Counted from the stretch's first letter, positions 16,661 through 25,503 are shown. The stretch: DNA of 64,000 nucleotides from an uncultured beta proteobacterium (GCA_903830985.1 CAIKVZ010000069.1:1-64000), one strand, 5' to 3'. The notes: generated by a model from the letters alone, not told the origin. Numbers and translations: made by a program.

Positions 16661-18400
16661 ATGAAACGAACCTGGACCACGCTATGTGCGGTAGGGCTGT
16701 TGATCGGCTTGACCGCACCCCTCTCGGCACGCGTCACTGACGCCGACATTGAAAACGACGCCAAGACCGTAGGGGACGTTGTCACCTACGGCATGGGTAC
16801 CAAATTGCAGCGCTACAGTCCTTCGACCAAGATCGACACCAAGAACGTCAAGGATCTGGTGCCGGCGTGGTCGTTCTCATTTGGCGGCGAAAAGCAACGC
16901 GGTCAGCAGTCGCAACCGGTGGTGCACAACGGCAAGATGTTCGTCACGGGTTCTTACTCACGTGTCTGGGCCCTCGATTCCAAAACCGGAAAGAGACTCT
17001 GGGAATACAACCACAAGTTGCCCGACGGCATCATGCCTTGCTGCGATGTGATCAACCGCGGTGGCGCCCTGTACGAGAACCTGTTCATCTTCGGCACGCT
17101 GGACTCGATGCTGGTGGCGCTGGATCAGACCACCGGCAAGGTGGTCTGGAAGGAAAAAGTCGGCGACTACGCCGAAGGCTATTCCATCACGGCCGTGCCC
17201 GTTATCGCCAAAGGCCTGGTCATCACCGGCATGGCCGGCGGTGAGTTCGGCGTGGTCGGACGCGTGACAGCGTTCGACGCCAAGACCGGCAAGCAAGTCT
17301 GGATGCGCCCGACCGTTGAAGGTCACATGGGCACCAAGGACGGCAAGGACAATGGCATCTCGGGCACGACCAATGCGACCTGGCCGGGTGACCTGTGGAA
17401 GACCGGTGGCGCATCGCCGTGGATGGGTTGCTCCTATGACCCGGAAACCAACCTGGCCTATTGCGGCACGGGTAACCCGGGCCCCTGGAACTCGGCCCTG
17501 CGTCCGGGCGACAACCTTTTCTCCTGTTCGACCGTGGCCATCGATGTGGACACCGGCAAGATCGCCTGGCACTTCCAGCACACGCCCAACGACGGCTGGG
17601 ACTTTGACGCGATGACGGTGGACATTCTGTACACGGACAAGAACGGCCGCAAGCTCATCGGCAAGCCCGACAAGAACGGCTTCTTCTACGTGCTCGACGC
17701 CAAGACCGGTGCCTTTGTGCGTGGTTTTCCCTTCGTCAAAAAGCTGACCTGGGCCTCGGGACTTGACCCCAAGACCGGCCGCCCGCTCTTCATCCCGGAA
17801 AACCGTCCTGGCGACCCGGTCAAGAGCGCCGATGGCAAGAAGGGTACGAGCGTATTCACCGCACCGTCGTTCCTGGGTGGCACCAATCAGCAGGGCTCGG
17901 CTTACAGCCCGGATACCGGCCTGTTCTACGTGCCGACGACCGAGTGGGGAATGGAGATCTGGAACGAGCCCGTGTCCTACAAGAAGGGCGCCGCTTTCCT
18001 GGGTGCCGGCTTCACCATCAAGAAGGTGTTTGACGACTACATTGGGGCGCTGCGTGCCATCGATCCGGCCACCGGCAAGATCGTCTGGGAAGTCAAGGAC
18101 CCGGCGCCACTCTGGGGCGGTGCACTCGTCACCAAGGGCAATCTGGTGTTCTGGGGCACGCCGCACGGCGAACTCAAGGCAGCCGACGCCAAGACCGGCA
18201 AGGTGCTCTGGTCCTACCAGACTGGCTCGGGCATCATCGCCCCGCCCATCAGTTGGGAGCAGGACGGCGAGCAGTTCATCGCCGTGGTCAGCGGTTGGGG
18301 CGGTGCCGTTCCTCTGTGGGGCGGCGACGTGGCCAAGGAAGTGGCCGACATCACTCAGGGCGGCATGACCTGGGTCTTCAAGTTGCACAAGAGCAAATAA
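16661..18400 (+). CDS. PQQ-dependent alcohol dehydrogenase, ExaA/PedH type, probably lanthanide-dependent
   Basis: A 579-residue periplasmic quinoprotein that oxidises alcohols to aldehydes. ATG 16661 is five bases after GGAG; ATG 16658 is the alternative. The signal peptide ends near LSA-RV. The eight-bladed propeller repeats are visible as DAKTGK..W motifs. The vicinal disulfide is C127-C128 (MPCCDV). Metal/PQQ ligands appear in GGEFGV (Glu) and GTGNPGPWN (Asn). Catalytic Asp314 lies in GWDFDAM and is followed two residues on by Asp316, the extra ligand found in lanthanide enzymes (XoxF, PedH) where calcium enzymes have Ala or Ser. The C-terminal half ([26 protein letters not shown]) resembles ExaA/Ped more than XoxF. 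There is no fused heme domain, so cytochrome c must be the acceptor. Confidence 0.93.
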   Translation: MKRTWTTLCAVGLLIGLTAPLSARVTDADIENDAKTVGDVVTYGMGTKLQRYSPSTKIDTKNVKDLVPAWSFSFGGEKQRGQQSQPVVHNGKMFVTGSYSRVWALDSKTGKRLWEYNHKLPDGIMPCCDVINRGGALYENLFIFGTLDSMLVALDQTTGKVVWKEKVGDYAEGYSITAVPVIAKGLVITGMAGGEFGVVGRVTAFDAKTGKQVWMRPTVEGHMGTKDGKDNGISGTTNATWPGDLWKTGGASPWMGCSYDPETNLAYCGTGNPGPWNSALRPGDNLFSCSTVAIDVDTGKIAWHFQHTPNDGWDFDAMTVDILYTDKNGRKLIGKPDKNGFFYVLDAKTGAFVRGFPFVKKLTWASGLDPKTGRPLFIPENRPGDPVKSADGKKGTSVFTAPSFLGGTNQQGSAYSPDTGLFYVPTTEWGMEIWNEPVSYKKGAAFLGAGFTIKKVFDDYIGALRAIDPATGKIVWEVKDPAPLWGGALVTKGNLVFWGTPHGELKAADAKTGKVLWSYQTGSGIIAPPISWEQDGEQFIAVVSGWGGAVPLWGGDVAKEVADITQGGMTWVFKLHKSK

Positions 18401-18409
18401 GCCGGCTGT

Positions 18410-18438
18410 GGTCCGCTGCCAGCGGCGGACCTTGTTTT
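18410..18438 (+). terminator. Hairpin with T-rich tail after the PQQ dehydrogenase
   Basis: GGTCCGC (18410-18416) pairs with GCGGACC (18425-18431) across an eight-base loop and is followed by TTGTTTT. It lies inside what otherwise looks like an operon. It may end part of the transcripts, so the dehydrogenase is made in excess over the downstream proteins. Confidence 0.7.
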
Positions 18439-18525
18439 CCTGGTCGGCGCAACACGAGTTGACGCCGATCATTTTTCTGTGGCGACTCAAGCCTCATGTG
18501 TCAGAAAACTGAAGAGAGTACCAAC

Positions 18526-19404
18526 ATGATCCTAAGGTCTGATTTATTTGCCATGCTGCACCGTCTTCGGCAGCAGGGACTTGCCACCGCGCTCGGTTCT
18601 CTGAGCCTGGCCTGGCTGCTGATGGTTGCGCCTGCCGCCGCCGAGGACCTGACGGCTTTGCAGAAGGTGCAGCAGCGCGGGGTACTCACCGTTGCCCTGT
18701 ACAAGGATTTCGCGCCGTTTTCCGACGAAGGTCATGGCATCGACGTCGATCTGGCGCAGGCGCTCGCTGCGAAACTGGGGGTGAAGATGTCGCCCCTGTG
18801 GTTCAACGCCGGCGAGAAGACTGACGACGATTTGCGCAAGATGGTTTGGAAGGGCACGCCCGTGGGTTACGGCCCGGCCGATCTCATGATGCATGTGCCG
18901 TTCGACCGCCAATACATGGCCCGGGTCGAGCAGGTCAAGATTTTTGCCCCCTATCACCGGGAGCGATTTGCCGTGGGCCGCCAACTGGAGGCTTTGCCCA
19001 CGCTGGAGAATTTCGAGCCTTTTGAGAAACAGGCCATGGGCGTGGAGGGTGAAGGCATGGGCGCGCTTGTCATGTTGTCGGCCGACAGCGGACGCTACCG
19101 CGACAAGCTGAAGATCTTCAAAAGCGCCGAGGATGCCATCAAGGCCCTGAAGGCCGGCGCCGTGGTTGCCGTGCTGGGTCAGCAGGGCGAGTTGGAGCAT
19201 GGACTGGGTAAGGATCCGCGCTTTGCGATCGATCTGCCACCGAATCAACTGTTGAAGATGCAGCAGTGGAGCATCGGCCTGGCGGTCAAGGCGGAAAGCG
19301 TCGATCTTTACCTGGCACTGGAAGCCGCCATGAAGGAACTCATGGCCGATGGCACGGTGACACGCATTGTGCAGAACTACGGCCTGAAGCATCGCCAACC
19401 CTGA
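18526..19404 (+). CDS. MoxJ/XoxJ-like quinoprotein-associated periplasmic binding protein
   Basis: A 292-residue exported protein of the bacterial extracellular solute-binding family 3 fold. It resembles the quinoprotein dehydrogenase-associated MoxJ/XoxJ group. The signal peptide ends APAAA-ED. The mature start LQKVQQRGVLTVALYKDFAPFS and GIDVDLAQALAAKLGV are typical family 3 landmarks. ATG 18526 follows an AAGAGAG site; an earlier ATG at 18496 lacks one. No cognate permease is adjacent. MxaJ/XoxJ proteins are thought to help activate or assemble the dehydrogenase rather than transport a solute. Position directly behind the PQQ enzyme supports that role here. Confidence 0.85.
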   Translation: MILRSDLFAMLHRLRQQGLATALGSLSLAWLLMVAPAAAEDLTALQKVQQRGVLTVALYKDFAPFSDEGHGIDVDLAQALAAKLGVKMSPLWFNAGEKTDDDLRKMVWKGTPVGYGPADLMMHVPFDRQYMARVEQVKIFAPYHRERFAVGRQLEALPTLENFEPFEKQAMGVEGEGMGALVMLSADSGRYRDKLKIFKSAEDAIKALKAGAVVAVLGQQGELEHGLGKDPRFAIDLPPNQLLKMQQWSIGLAVKAESVDLYLALEAAMKELMADGTVTRIVQNYGLKHRQP

Positions 19405-19477
19405 AGACGCCGCGTGACTGCTGGTTTGCGGTCAGTTGCGCGAGCACCCCATTTTTTTGAGTACCGGAGTCATCACT

Positions 19478-19951
19478 ATGAAATTTACCGCCTCCCTGGT
19501 TTCAGGCCTATTGCTGTGCGCCGCCGCAGCACTGTCCCCCATGTCCACCATGGCCCATGGCGATGTCACGCCACAGGCAGTCGACACGCACTCATTGCCG
19601 CCCCTGGGCGATGAGATGCGCAGCGAGAACCCGTACCGGGGACTGGAGGAGGCGGTCAAAGTCGGCACGTCTGCCTACACCCAGAATTGCGCCCGCTGTC
19701 ATGGCATCGCCGCCGTATCGGGCGGCATGTCGCCGGACCTGCGCGAGCTGGATACCGAGTGCATTGATCAGAAAGATGAAGCCAAGAAAAAGGCCTGTTT
19801 CAAGGAAGTTGACGACTTTTTCATGTCCATCACGATGAAGGGCAAGGTGCGTAACGGTGTGGAGAAAATGCCCTCGTTCAAGGGGACCTTCAATCAGGAA
19901 GCCGTTTGGGCGATCAAGTCCTATCTGGAGACAAGGCGCGCCAGCAATTAG
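19478..19951 (+). CDS. Cytochrome c, PQQ-dehydrogenase electron acceptor (four-Cys type)
   Basis: A 157-residue periplasmic cytochrome c with one heme. The signal peptide ends near TMAHG. Heme is attached at CARCHG, and the likely axial Met is in VEKMPSF. A second cysteine pair (ECIDQKDEAKKKACF) lies between the two and is not part of a CxxCH. Four-cysteine cytochromes of this kind are associated with methanol/alcohol quinoproteins, and the two extra Cys probably form a disulfide. GGAG eight bases before ATG 19478 sets the start. By position and type it is the best candidate for the direct acceptor of electrons from the dehydrogenase, like XoxG, ExaB or PedF. Confidence 0.88.
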   Translation: MKFTASLVSGLLLCAAAALSPMSTMAHGDVTPQAVDTHSLPPLGDEMRSENPYRGLEEAVKVGTSAYTQNCARCHGIAAVSGGMSPDLRELDTECIDQKDEAKKKACFKEVDDFFMSITMKGKVRNGVEKMPSFKGTFNQEAVWAIKSYLETRRASN

Positions 19952-19956
19952 CACCC

Positions 19957-19979
19957 CGCACCCGCCTTGGCAGGGTGCG
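19957..19979 (+). other. Intercistronic hairpin between the two cytochrome genes
   Basis: CGCACCC and GGGTGCG form a seven-pair stem with a nine-base loop and no T-run. It sits between the stop of the first cytochrome gene and the start of the second. It more likely stabilises or processes the mRNA than terminates it. Confidence 0.55.
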
Positions 19980-20013
19980 GCGCCTATTTCATGCATCACG
20001 TGGAGTCCAATTC

Positions 20014-20484
20014 ATGATATTCAAAGTCATCGCATCCCTGGCCTGCGCCGCTCTGGCGAGCGCCGCACTGGCGGCTGAAGTGAGCTATCGCATTGACATC
20101 CGTCCGCTGCTCAAGGCCCAATGTCTGGAATGTCACGGGGATGAGTCCCCGGCGTTTGCCGACTTCCTGCTGGCACAGGAAAAGTTCAAGAAAGAGAAGC
20201 AGGGCCCGCGCTTGGGCAGCTACGGTGAACTCGTGCAGGTGATCGGCTGGCCCGATGCAGGCGCGTTCATGCGCCGTCTGGACGACGGCAGCAACAGCTC
20301 CAACAAAAAGCCCGGCAACATGTACAAGTACCTGGGAGAGAACGACGCCATGCGGGCTGCCAACTTGAAGCTCCTCAAGGCCTGGGTGGGTGACGGGGCC
20401 TGGAATCTCAACCATTGGGAAAAAGAGGGCGACGTGCCCGCAGTCACCAAGGAGCAACTGGACCGGCTCAAGCTGAAATATTGA
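20014..20484 (+). CDS. Second periplasmic cytochrome c
   Basis: A 156-residue exported c-type cytochrome. The signal peptide ends ALAAEV and one heme motif, CLECHG, lies at about residues 37-42. The following sequence (FADFLLAQEKFKKEKQGPRLGSYGELVQVIGW) is charged and long for a small class I cytochrome. The sixth ligand is uncertain; a Met in PGNMYKYLG is possible. TGGAG eight bases before ATG 20014 sets the start. It lies between the four-Cys cytochrome and the NosR-like gene, so it may pass electrons between the soluble carrier and the membrane protein. I recognise no named subfamily. Confidence 0.82.
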   Translation: MIFKVIASLACAALASAALAAEVSYRIDIRPLLKAQCLECHGDESPAFADFLLAQEKFKKEKQGPRLGSYGELVQVIGWPDAGAFMRRLDDGSNSSNKKPGNMYKYLGENDAMRAANLKLLKAWVGDGAWNLNHWEKEGDVPAVTKEQLDRLKLKY

Positions 20485-20528
20485 GTGGGCACCATGTTGT
20501 ACCGGGCACATTGTTTGGCGAGCGACCC

Positions 20529-22670
20529 GTGGCGGCGCTGCTAGTCCAAACGGGCAGGACACTGCGCAGTGTCGCAGTGACCCTGCTGATGCTGCTGACC
20601 GCCTGCTGCGCGCTGGCCGGTGTCATGACCCGTGAAGACTTGGCCAAGCGCTTCCCCGCCCCCTACAGCATTGGCGAAAAAGATGCGGTCATGCCGATCT
20701 GGCCGATTTTCGAACCCAACTTTCAACAGAAAGACAGTGCCCGGCAATTGATCGGCTATGTATTTGAGTCGATAGATCTGGCACCGGTGCCGGGCTTTTC
20801 CGGCGTGCCCGTGAATCTGCTCATTGCCATGGACCAGCAGGGCAATTTTCTCGATGTCAGCGTGCTTTCCCAGCACGAACCGGTGTTTGTTGCCGGCCTG
20901 GGTGAGGGTCCGATGCATGCCTTTGTCAGCCAGTACAAGGGGCTTTCCCTCAAACAGAACATCAAAATCCTGGTCGGACCGCACGGCGCGAAAAACCTCT
21001 CGCCACAAGCGGCTGAACTCGATGGCGTCACGCGCGCCACAGCGTCGTTGCGCATCATCAACCAGTCCATTCTTTCTTCCGCGCTCAAGGTGGCGCGCAA
21101 GAAGCTCGGTTTCGCCGAAGGCCGCGATCCCGAATTGATTGCCCGCGTCAAACCCGATGTGGCGGAGTCGCACAGCATCAAGGAGTTGATCGCGTCCGGC
21201 CTGATCGGTCGCCTCACGCTGAGCAACGCCGACGTTGAACAGAAATTCTCAGCCACCGGCGCCGCGGGTCTGGATGCCGAGGCTGCGGCCCATCCCCAGG
21301 ATCCCTTCATTGATCTGTACGTCACCCTGGTCTCGGTCCCGGGCATCGGGCGCAACCTGTTGAGTCAGGCCAGCTGGGACAAGCTGCAAAGCCGCATTGA
21401 TCCCGAAGATCACGCGGTTCTGGTGATGTCCAAAGGGCGCTACACAGTGACCGGGGAAAATTTTCTGCGCGGCAGTACGCCCGACCGCATCGTGCTCAAA
21501 CAGGACCTGTTGCCGATCGAAATGCGCGATCTGAATCTGGACATCACACTCAGGGACGATCCGGGCCTGGGCCTGGACCGCGAGACCCTGAGCATCTTCA
21601 GGATCATCGGCCGCTCGGGACTCGACCCCTCCAGGCCACTCGATTTCGTGCTCCCCGTCACGCGCCTCAAGGGAATGATCTTCCCGGAAAAGATCGTCCA
21701 GGATTTCAGCCTCAGTCTGGAACTTCCGCAGCGCTTTTACACCGTGCCAGAAGGAGACAACAAGTCATGGTCGGGAAGTTGGCGCGACCGGCGCTTCGAG
21801 CTCGCGATCCTGCTCCTCGGCCTGGCTGTGCTGACGGTCGCGCTCATCCTGCAAAAAAACCTGGTGGCACAGCAGCGCCGGTTCACGCTGTTCAGAAACC
21901 TCTACCTTCTGTACACCCTGTCCTTTATCGGCTGGTACGCGCAGGGGCAGTTGTCCATCGTCAACCTCACCAGCGTCTGGCAGGCCGTGATCGCCGGGCG
22001 CAGTCTGAGCTTCTACCTGTACGACCCCATGACGGTGACGCTCACGCTGTTCACCTTCGTGTCCCTGGTGTTCTGGGGGCGAGGCACTTTTTGTGGCTGG
22101 CTGTGCCCATTCGGCGCGCTGCAGGAGTTGGCGGCAAAATTGGGCCAGGCGCTGAAGATCCGGCAGATCAGGCTCAGGCCGGCAACAGACCGCCGCTTGA
22201 AATGGCTCAAGTACCTGATGCTTGCGGTCATACTCGCCAGCGCCTCCTTTTCTTCGAACGTCACCGATCTGGCGGTCGAGGTCGAGCCGTTCAAGACTGC
22301 CATCACGCTCAACTTCGTGCGATCCTGGCCCTTTGTCGTGTACGCCCTGGGCCTGCTGCTCGCCAACCTTTTTGTCTACAAGTTTTTCTGTCGCTATCTC
22401 TGCCCCCTGGGCGCCGGCCTGGCACTGCTGGGGCGGGTGCGACGGCTTGACTGGATACCGCGTCGCGCCGAGTGCGGCAGCCCATGCCAGGCATGCCGAC
22501 ATCAATGCGAATACCAGGCCATCACCCCAAGCGGCCAGATCCAATACGACGAGTGCTTCCAGTGCATGGAATGCGTGGTGATCTATGCCAGCGATGAACG
22601 ATGCGCGCCGCTGATGCTGGAAAAGAAACGCGCCAGAGTCGTGCCGATTCAGGCCGTGAACGTGAAATAG
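20529..22670 (+). CDS. NosR-like membrane flavo-iron-sulfur protein
   Basis: A 713-residue protein with NosR/NirI architecture. After an N-terminal hydrophobic segment comes a periplasmic FMN-binding domain with D165-G-V-T-R-A-T171, close to the site where ApbE attaches FMN to Thr. Several transmembrane helices follow from about residue 420, with the paired motifs CGWLCPFGAL and CRYLCPLGAG. The cytoplasmic tail has two ferredoxin-like clusters: CGSPCQACRHQC, and CFQCMEC with a distal Cys. NosR feeds electrons to nitrous oxide reductase, but no nos gene is present. Here it sits among cytochromes and a PQQ dehydrogenase, followed by apbE. GTG 20529 is the likely start, preceded by GGCGAG; this is not certain. 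Confidence 0.87.
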   Translation: MAALLVQTGRTLRSVAVTLLMLLTACCALAGVMTREDLAKRFPAPYSIGEKDAVMPIWPIFEPNFQQKDSARQLIGYVFESIDLAPVPGFSGVPVNLLIAMDQQGNFLDVSVLSQHEPVFVAGLGEGPMHAFVSQYKGLSLKQNIKILVGPHGAKNLSPQAAELDGVTRATASLRIINQSILSSALKVARKKLGFAEGRDPELIARVKPDVAESHSIKELIASGLIGRLTLSNADVEQKFSATGAAGLDAEAAAHPQDPFIDLYVTLVSVPGIGRNLLSQASWDKLQSRIDPEDHAVLVMSKGRYTVTGENFLRGSTPDRIVLKQDLLPIEMRDLNLDITLRDDPGLGLDRETLSIFRIIGRSGLDPSRPLDFVLPVTRLKGMIFPEKIVQDFSLSLELPQRFYTVPEGDNKSWSGSWRDRRFELAILLLGLAVLTVALILQKNLVAQQRRFTLFRNLYLLYTLSFIGWYAQGQLSIVNLTSVWQAVIAGRSLSFYLYDPMTVTLTLFTFVSLVFWGRGTFCGWLCPFGALQELAAKLGQALKIRQIRLRPATDRRLKWLKYLMLAVILASASFSSNVTDLAVEVEPFKTAITLNFVRSWPFVVYALGLLLANLFVYKFFCRYLCPLGAGLALLGRVRRLDWIPRRAECGSPCQACRHQCEYQAITPSGQIQYDECFQCMECVVIYASDERCAPLMLEKKRARVVPIQAVNVK

Positions 22671-22680
22671 GAGCGTGACG

Positions 22681-23706
22681 ATGCGTCGACGAACATTTCT
22701 TTCCGCGTCACTGGGCTCTGGCCTGCTGGGGGGGCTGAGCGCGTCCAGCGCTTCGCGTGCGCCGACGATGGCTGCAGACCAGAAGGTGGCCGGTGGCCTG
22801 AAGCCTTATTCGGACTCGGGACTGGCGTTTGGCACCACGGTGTCGATTCAGGTGCTGCACGACAGCGAAGCGGCCGCGCAGGCCGCGATCCGCGCTGCCC
22901 TGCAGGAGGTGCGAGACATCGACGCCCTGATGAGCCTGCACCAGGTGCAAAGTCAGGTCCATGAATTGAACCAGCGAGGCGTCCTGATTTCGGCGCACGA
23001 GCACCTGCGCCATGTAGTGGATTTCGCACAACAGTTGTCCATTCTGACGGCCGGCGCCTTTGACATCACGGTGCAGCCCCTGTGGCTGGCGTTCAGCCGG
23101 GCTGCGGCCAGAGGTGAACTGCCAACGCCCGGGGAAATCGCTGCAGCCAAGTCCCTGGTCGGCTGGCGGCGCGTCGAAATGGACCCACTGCAGTTGCGCT
23201 TGCCAACCCCGGGAATGGCGATCACGCTCAACGGCGTGGCGCAAGGCTATGCGGTGGACCTGGCGCTCAAGGCCTTGCGCGCCCATGGTGTGCAGCACGC
23301 CCTGCTCGACACCGGCGAGTTCGGCGCCGTGGGCCACAAGGCCAACGGTCGCGCATGGCAGCTCGGGGTGGGGGATCCCAGGCGGCACGACGCGATTTTG
23401 GCCACGCTGCGCTTGGACGGACGCATGGTCGCCACCTCCGGCGACTACGAAACCTTCTTCAGCCCGGACTTCGTGCACCACCATATTTTCGATCCGGCCA
23501 CAGGGGATTCGCCACCGGAACTGGCCAGCGTCACCGTGCTTGCGCCCACGGGCATATTGGCGGATGGTCTGTCCACGGCCTTCATGGTCATGGGGGCGAG
23601 CAAAAGCCTGGCCCTGGCGTCGCGCATACAGGACGTGGACCTGCTGTTGATCCACAAGAACGGCGCGGTGCAAAAGACTGCTCGTTTTCCCGAGTCCATC
23701 GCCTGA
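22681..23706 (+). CDS. ApbE/NosX-like FAD:protein FMN transferase
   Basis: A 341-residue flavinyltransferase of the ApbE family, which moves FMN from FAD onto a Thr of exported flavoproteins. The start MRRRTFLSASLG is a twin-arginine signal, as in NosX. Family motifs visible are GTTVSIQV, LNGVAQGYAVDLALKAL, ALLDTGEFGAVG (usually DxGGE; here T-G-E-F), ATSGDYE, HHIFDPATGDSP and ADGLSTAFMVMG. AGGAG seven bases before ATG 22681 selects this start over GTG 22675. It follows the NosR-like gene by 10 bases, so its substrate is almost certainly that protein's periplasmic domain. Confidence 0.93.
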   Translation: MRRRTFLSASLGSGLLGGLSASSASRAPTMAADQKVAGGLKPYSDSGLAFGTTVSIQVLHDSEAAAQAAIRAALQEVRDIDALMSLHQVQSQVHELNQRGVLISAHEHLRHVVDFAQQLSILTAGAFDITVQPLWLAFSRAAARGELPTPGEIAAAKSLVGWRRVEMDPLQLRLPTPGMAITLNGVAQGYAVDLALKALRAHGVQHALLDTGEFGAVGHKANGRAWQLGVGDPRRHDAILATLRLDGRMVATSGDYETFFSPDFVHHHIFDPATGDSPPELASVTVLAPTGILADGLSTAFMVMGASKSLALASRIQDVDLLLIHKNGAVQKTARFPESIA

Positions 23707-23761
23707 GCGCCATTCAGGGCCATAGAATGAAATTCCCTATTACCGCCTCAAACACCATGAC

Positions 23762-24493
23762 ATGCCAGGACCGAGCGTGACACTGAACGTGATCGCCATG
23801 TGCAAGTCATTCGGGCGTCGCAAGGCACTGGACCAGGTCAGCCTGCAGGTCGGTGCTGGCGAGTTTGTGGCGCTGCTCGGACCCAACGGCGCCGGCAAGT
23901 CCACGCTGTTTCAAATCCTGTCAGGACTCTTCATCGCGGACCAGGGTCAGGCGCTGGTCTGCGGGTTCGACATCGGCGCCGAGCCGATCGCGGCCCTGGC
24001 GCGACTCGGTGTGGTGTTTCAGCAGCCGGCACTCGATCTGGACCTGAGCGTGGCGGCCAACCTGCAGTTCCAGGCCGACTTGCACGGGATTGCGCGGCTT
24101 GACGCCAAACAGCGCATTGCCTCCTGCCTGGCGCGCTTTGGTCTGGCCGAGCGCAGCCAGGATGCGGCGCGGGTTTTGTCCGGCGGCAACCGGCGCAAGG
24201 TGGAACTGGCGCGGGCCTTGTTGACAGGTCCGCAACTGCTGTTGATGGACGAAGCCACGGTCGGCATCGACCCGGCTTCGCGCATGCAAATCATTGCCGA
24301 CGTCAAGGCGCTGTGCAAGGAGCAGAACATGGCCGTGCTGTGGGCCACCCACTTGGTCGATGAAGCCGAAGGCGCGGACCGCATCGTCGTCATGGCCAAG
24401 GGCAAGGTGGAATTCGACGGTCAGTCGGCACAACTGATCGCCAGCCAGCAGTGCGCCAACTTGACCGACGCGTTCATGCGGCTGACCGAGTAG
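23762..24493 (+). CDS. ABC transporter ATPase, PQQ/lanthanide locus type
   Basis: A 243-residue ABC ATPase. Walker A is GPNGAGKST, the Q-loop is VVFQQPALD, the signature is LSGGNRRKVELARALL and Walker B is LLLMDEATVGID, with the switch His in WATHLVDEA. It resembles the exporter-like DrrA/CcmA class and the ATPases found next to PQQ alcohol dehydrogenases (Ped and Lut clusters). GTG 23777, with AGGA just upstream, is an alternative start. It pairs with the permease at 26701 and is separated from it by the beta-propeller and binding-protein genes. That order is seen in PQQ-associated ABC loci, where the system is needed for lanthanide-related function. Confidence 0.88.
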   Translation: MPGPSVTLNVIAMCKSFGRRKALDQVSLQVGAGEFVALLGPNGAGKSTLFQILSGLFIADQGQALVCGFDIGAEPIAALARLGVVFQQPALDLDLSVAANLQFQADLHGIARLDAKQRIASCLARFGLAERSQDAARVLSGGNRRKVELARALLTGPQLLLMDEATVGIDPASRMQIIADVKALCKEQNMAVLWATHLVDEAEGADRIVVMAKGKVEFDGQSAQLIASQQCANLTDAFMRLTE

Positions 24494-24513
24494 CAAAAAG
24501 GAAGCAATAGACC

Positions 24514-25503
24514 ATGACATCACCGAATCGATTTCCGGCCTGCGCCCTGGCGCTGGTCTTGACGCTGATCCATGGCGCGAGCGCGGCGGCCACGCCATCC
24601 GGCGACGTCTTCGTCTCCAGTGAGAAGGACAATGTGATCACCGTGCTGGACGGCAAGTCCCAGCAGCAGATCGGACTCATCAAGGCGTGCAAGCGCCCGC
24701 GCCATATGCAGTTCACGCGGGACCGGCAGCGCCTGATCGCCGCCTGCGGCGATGACGGCAATGCGATCGTGATCGACGTGGCCAGCAAGAAAGTCGTGGA
24801 CACGCTCAAGCTGCAGGAGGGTGTGGAAATCTTTGACCTCTCGCCCGATGGCAAGAAGCTGTATTTCTCCAATGAGGACGCCGCTGCGATCGTGGCGGTC
24901 GACCTGAGCGCGCGCAAGGTGATCAGCCAGATCAAGGTGGGCGAGGAGCCCGAGGGCGTGCTCGTCAGCCCCGACGGCAAGACCTTGTACGCGACCTCCG
25001 AAGTCGCCAGCCTGGTGCACGTCATCGACCTGGCCAGCGGCAAGATCGTGAAGAACATCCAGGTCGGTAAACGCCCGCGTCGCCTGGTGCTCACGCCCGA
25101 CGGACGGGAACTCTGGGTCAGCGCCGAGCTGAGCGCATCGGTGAGCATCATCCGCACCAGCGACCTCAGCGTGATCTCCACCATCAAGTTCCAGCCCAAG
25201 GGTTTCCGCGCGGACGACATCAGCCCCGTTGGCATCGCGCTCAGCGCCGATGGCAAGACCGCCTATGTGGCGCTGGGACGCGCCAACCACGTGGCCGTGG
25301 TCGACGTGGCCAGCCGCGAGGTGCGCAGCCTGATTCTGGTCGGCAAACGCGCCTGGGGACTGGCGGTCACGCGCGACAACAAGACGCTCTACGTTGCCAA
25401 CGGCATGTCGGACGACGTCTCGGTGGTCGACGTGGCCAGCGCACGCGCGCTCAAAACGGTGAAGGCAGGACGGGTGCCGCATACCGTGGTGATCGATGAC
25501 TAG
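24514..25503 (+). CDS. PQQ-catabolism-associated YVTN beta-propeller protein
   Basis: A 329-residue exported beta-propeller. The signal peptide ends GASAAATP. At least seven repeats of the form 'SPDGK..LYV....VSVID...K' are visible, e.g. LSPDGKKLYFSNEDAAAI, VSPDGKTLYATSE, LTPDGRELWVSAE and VTRDNKTLYVANG. It belongs to the YVTN/PQQ-associated repeat family that accompanies ABC transporters in PQQ alcohol oxidation loci. AAGGAAG lies before ATG 24514. Its stop overlaps the start of the next gene by eight bases, which implies coupled translation. The molecular role is unknown; a periplasmic metal or cofactor chaperone or a transporter partner is plausible. Confidence 0.88.
   Translation: MTSPNRFPACALALVLTLIHGASAAATPSGDVFVSSEKDNVITVLDGKSQQQIGLIKACKRPRHMQFTRDRQRLIAACGDDGNAIVIDVASKKVVDTLKLQEGVEIFDLSPDGKKLYFSNEDAAAIVAVDLSARKVISQIKVGEEPEGVLVSPDGKTLYATSEVASLVHVIDLASGKIVKNIQVGKRPRRLVLTPDGRELWVSAELSASVSIIRTSDLSVISTIKFQPKGFRADDISPVGIALSADGKTAYVALGRANHVAVVDVASREVRSLILVGKRAWGLAVTRDNKTLYVANGMSDDVSVVDVASARALKTVKAGRVPHTVVIDD

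Noticed and set aside
16661-18400. Calling the dehydrogenase XoxF (methanol type)
   Set aside because: The Asp-x-Asp signature is shared, but the C-terminal half resembles ExaA/Ped enzymes more, and no other methanol genes are adjacent. ExaA/PedH type is safer.
20529-23706. A nitrous oxide reduction (nos) locus, because NosR-like and ApbE are adjacent
   Set aside because: No nosZ, nosD, nosF, nosY or nosL gene lies nearby, and the surrounding genes belong to PQQ alcohol oxidation.
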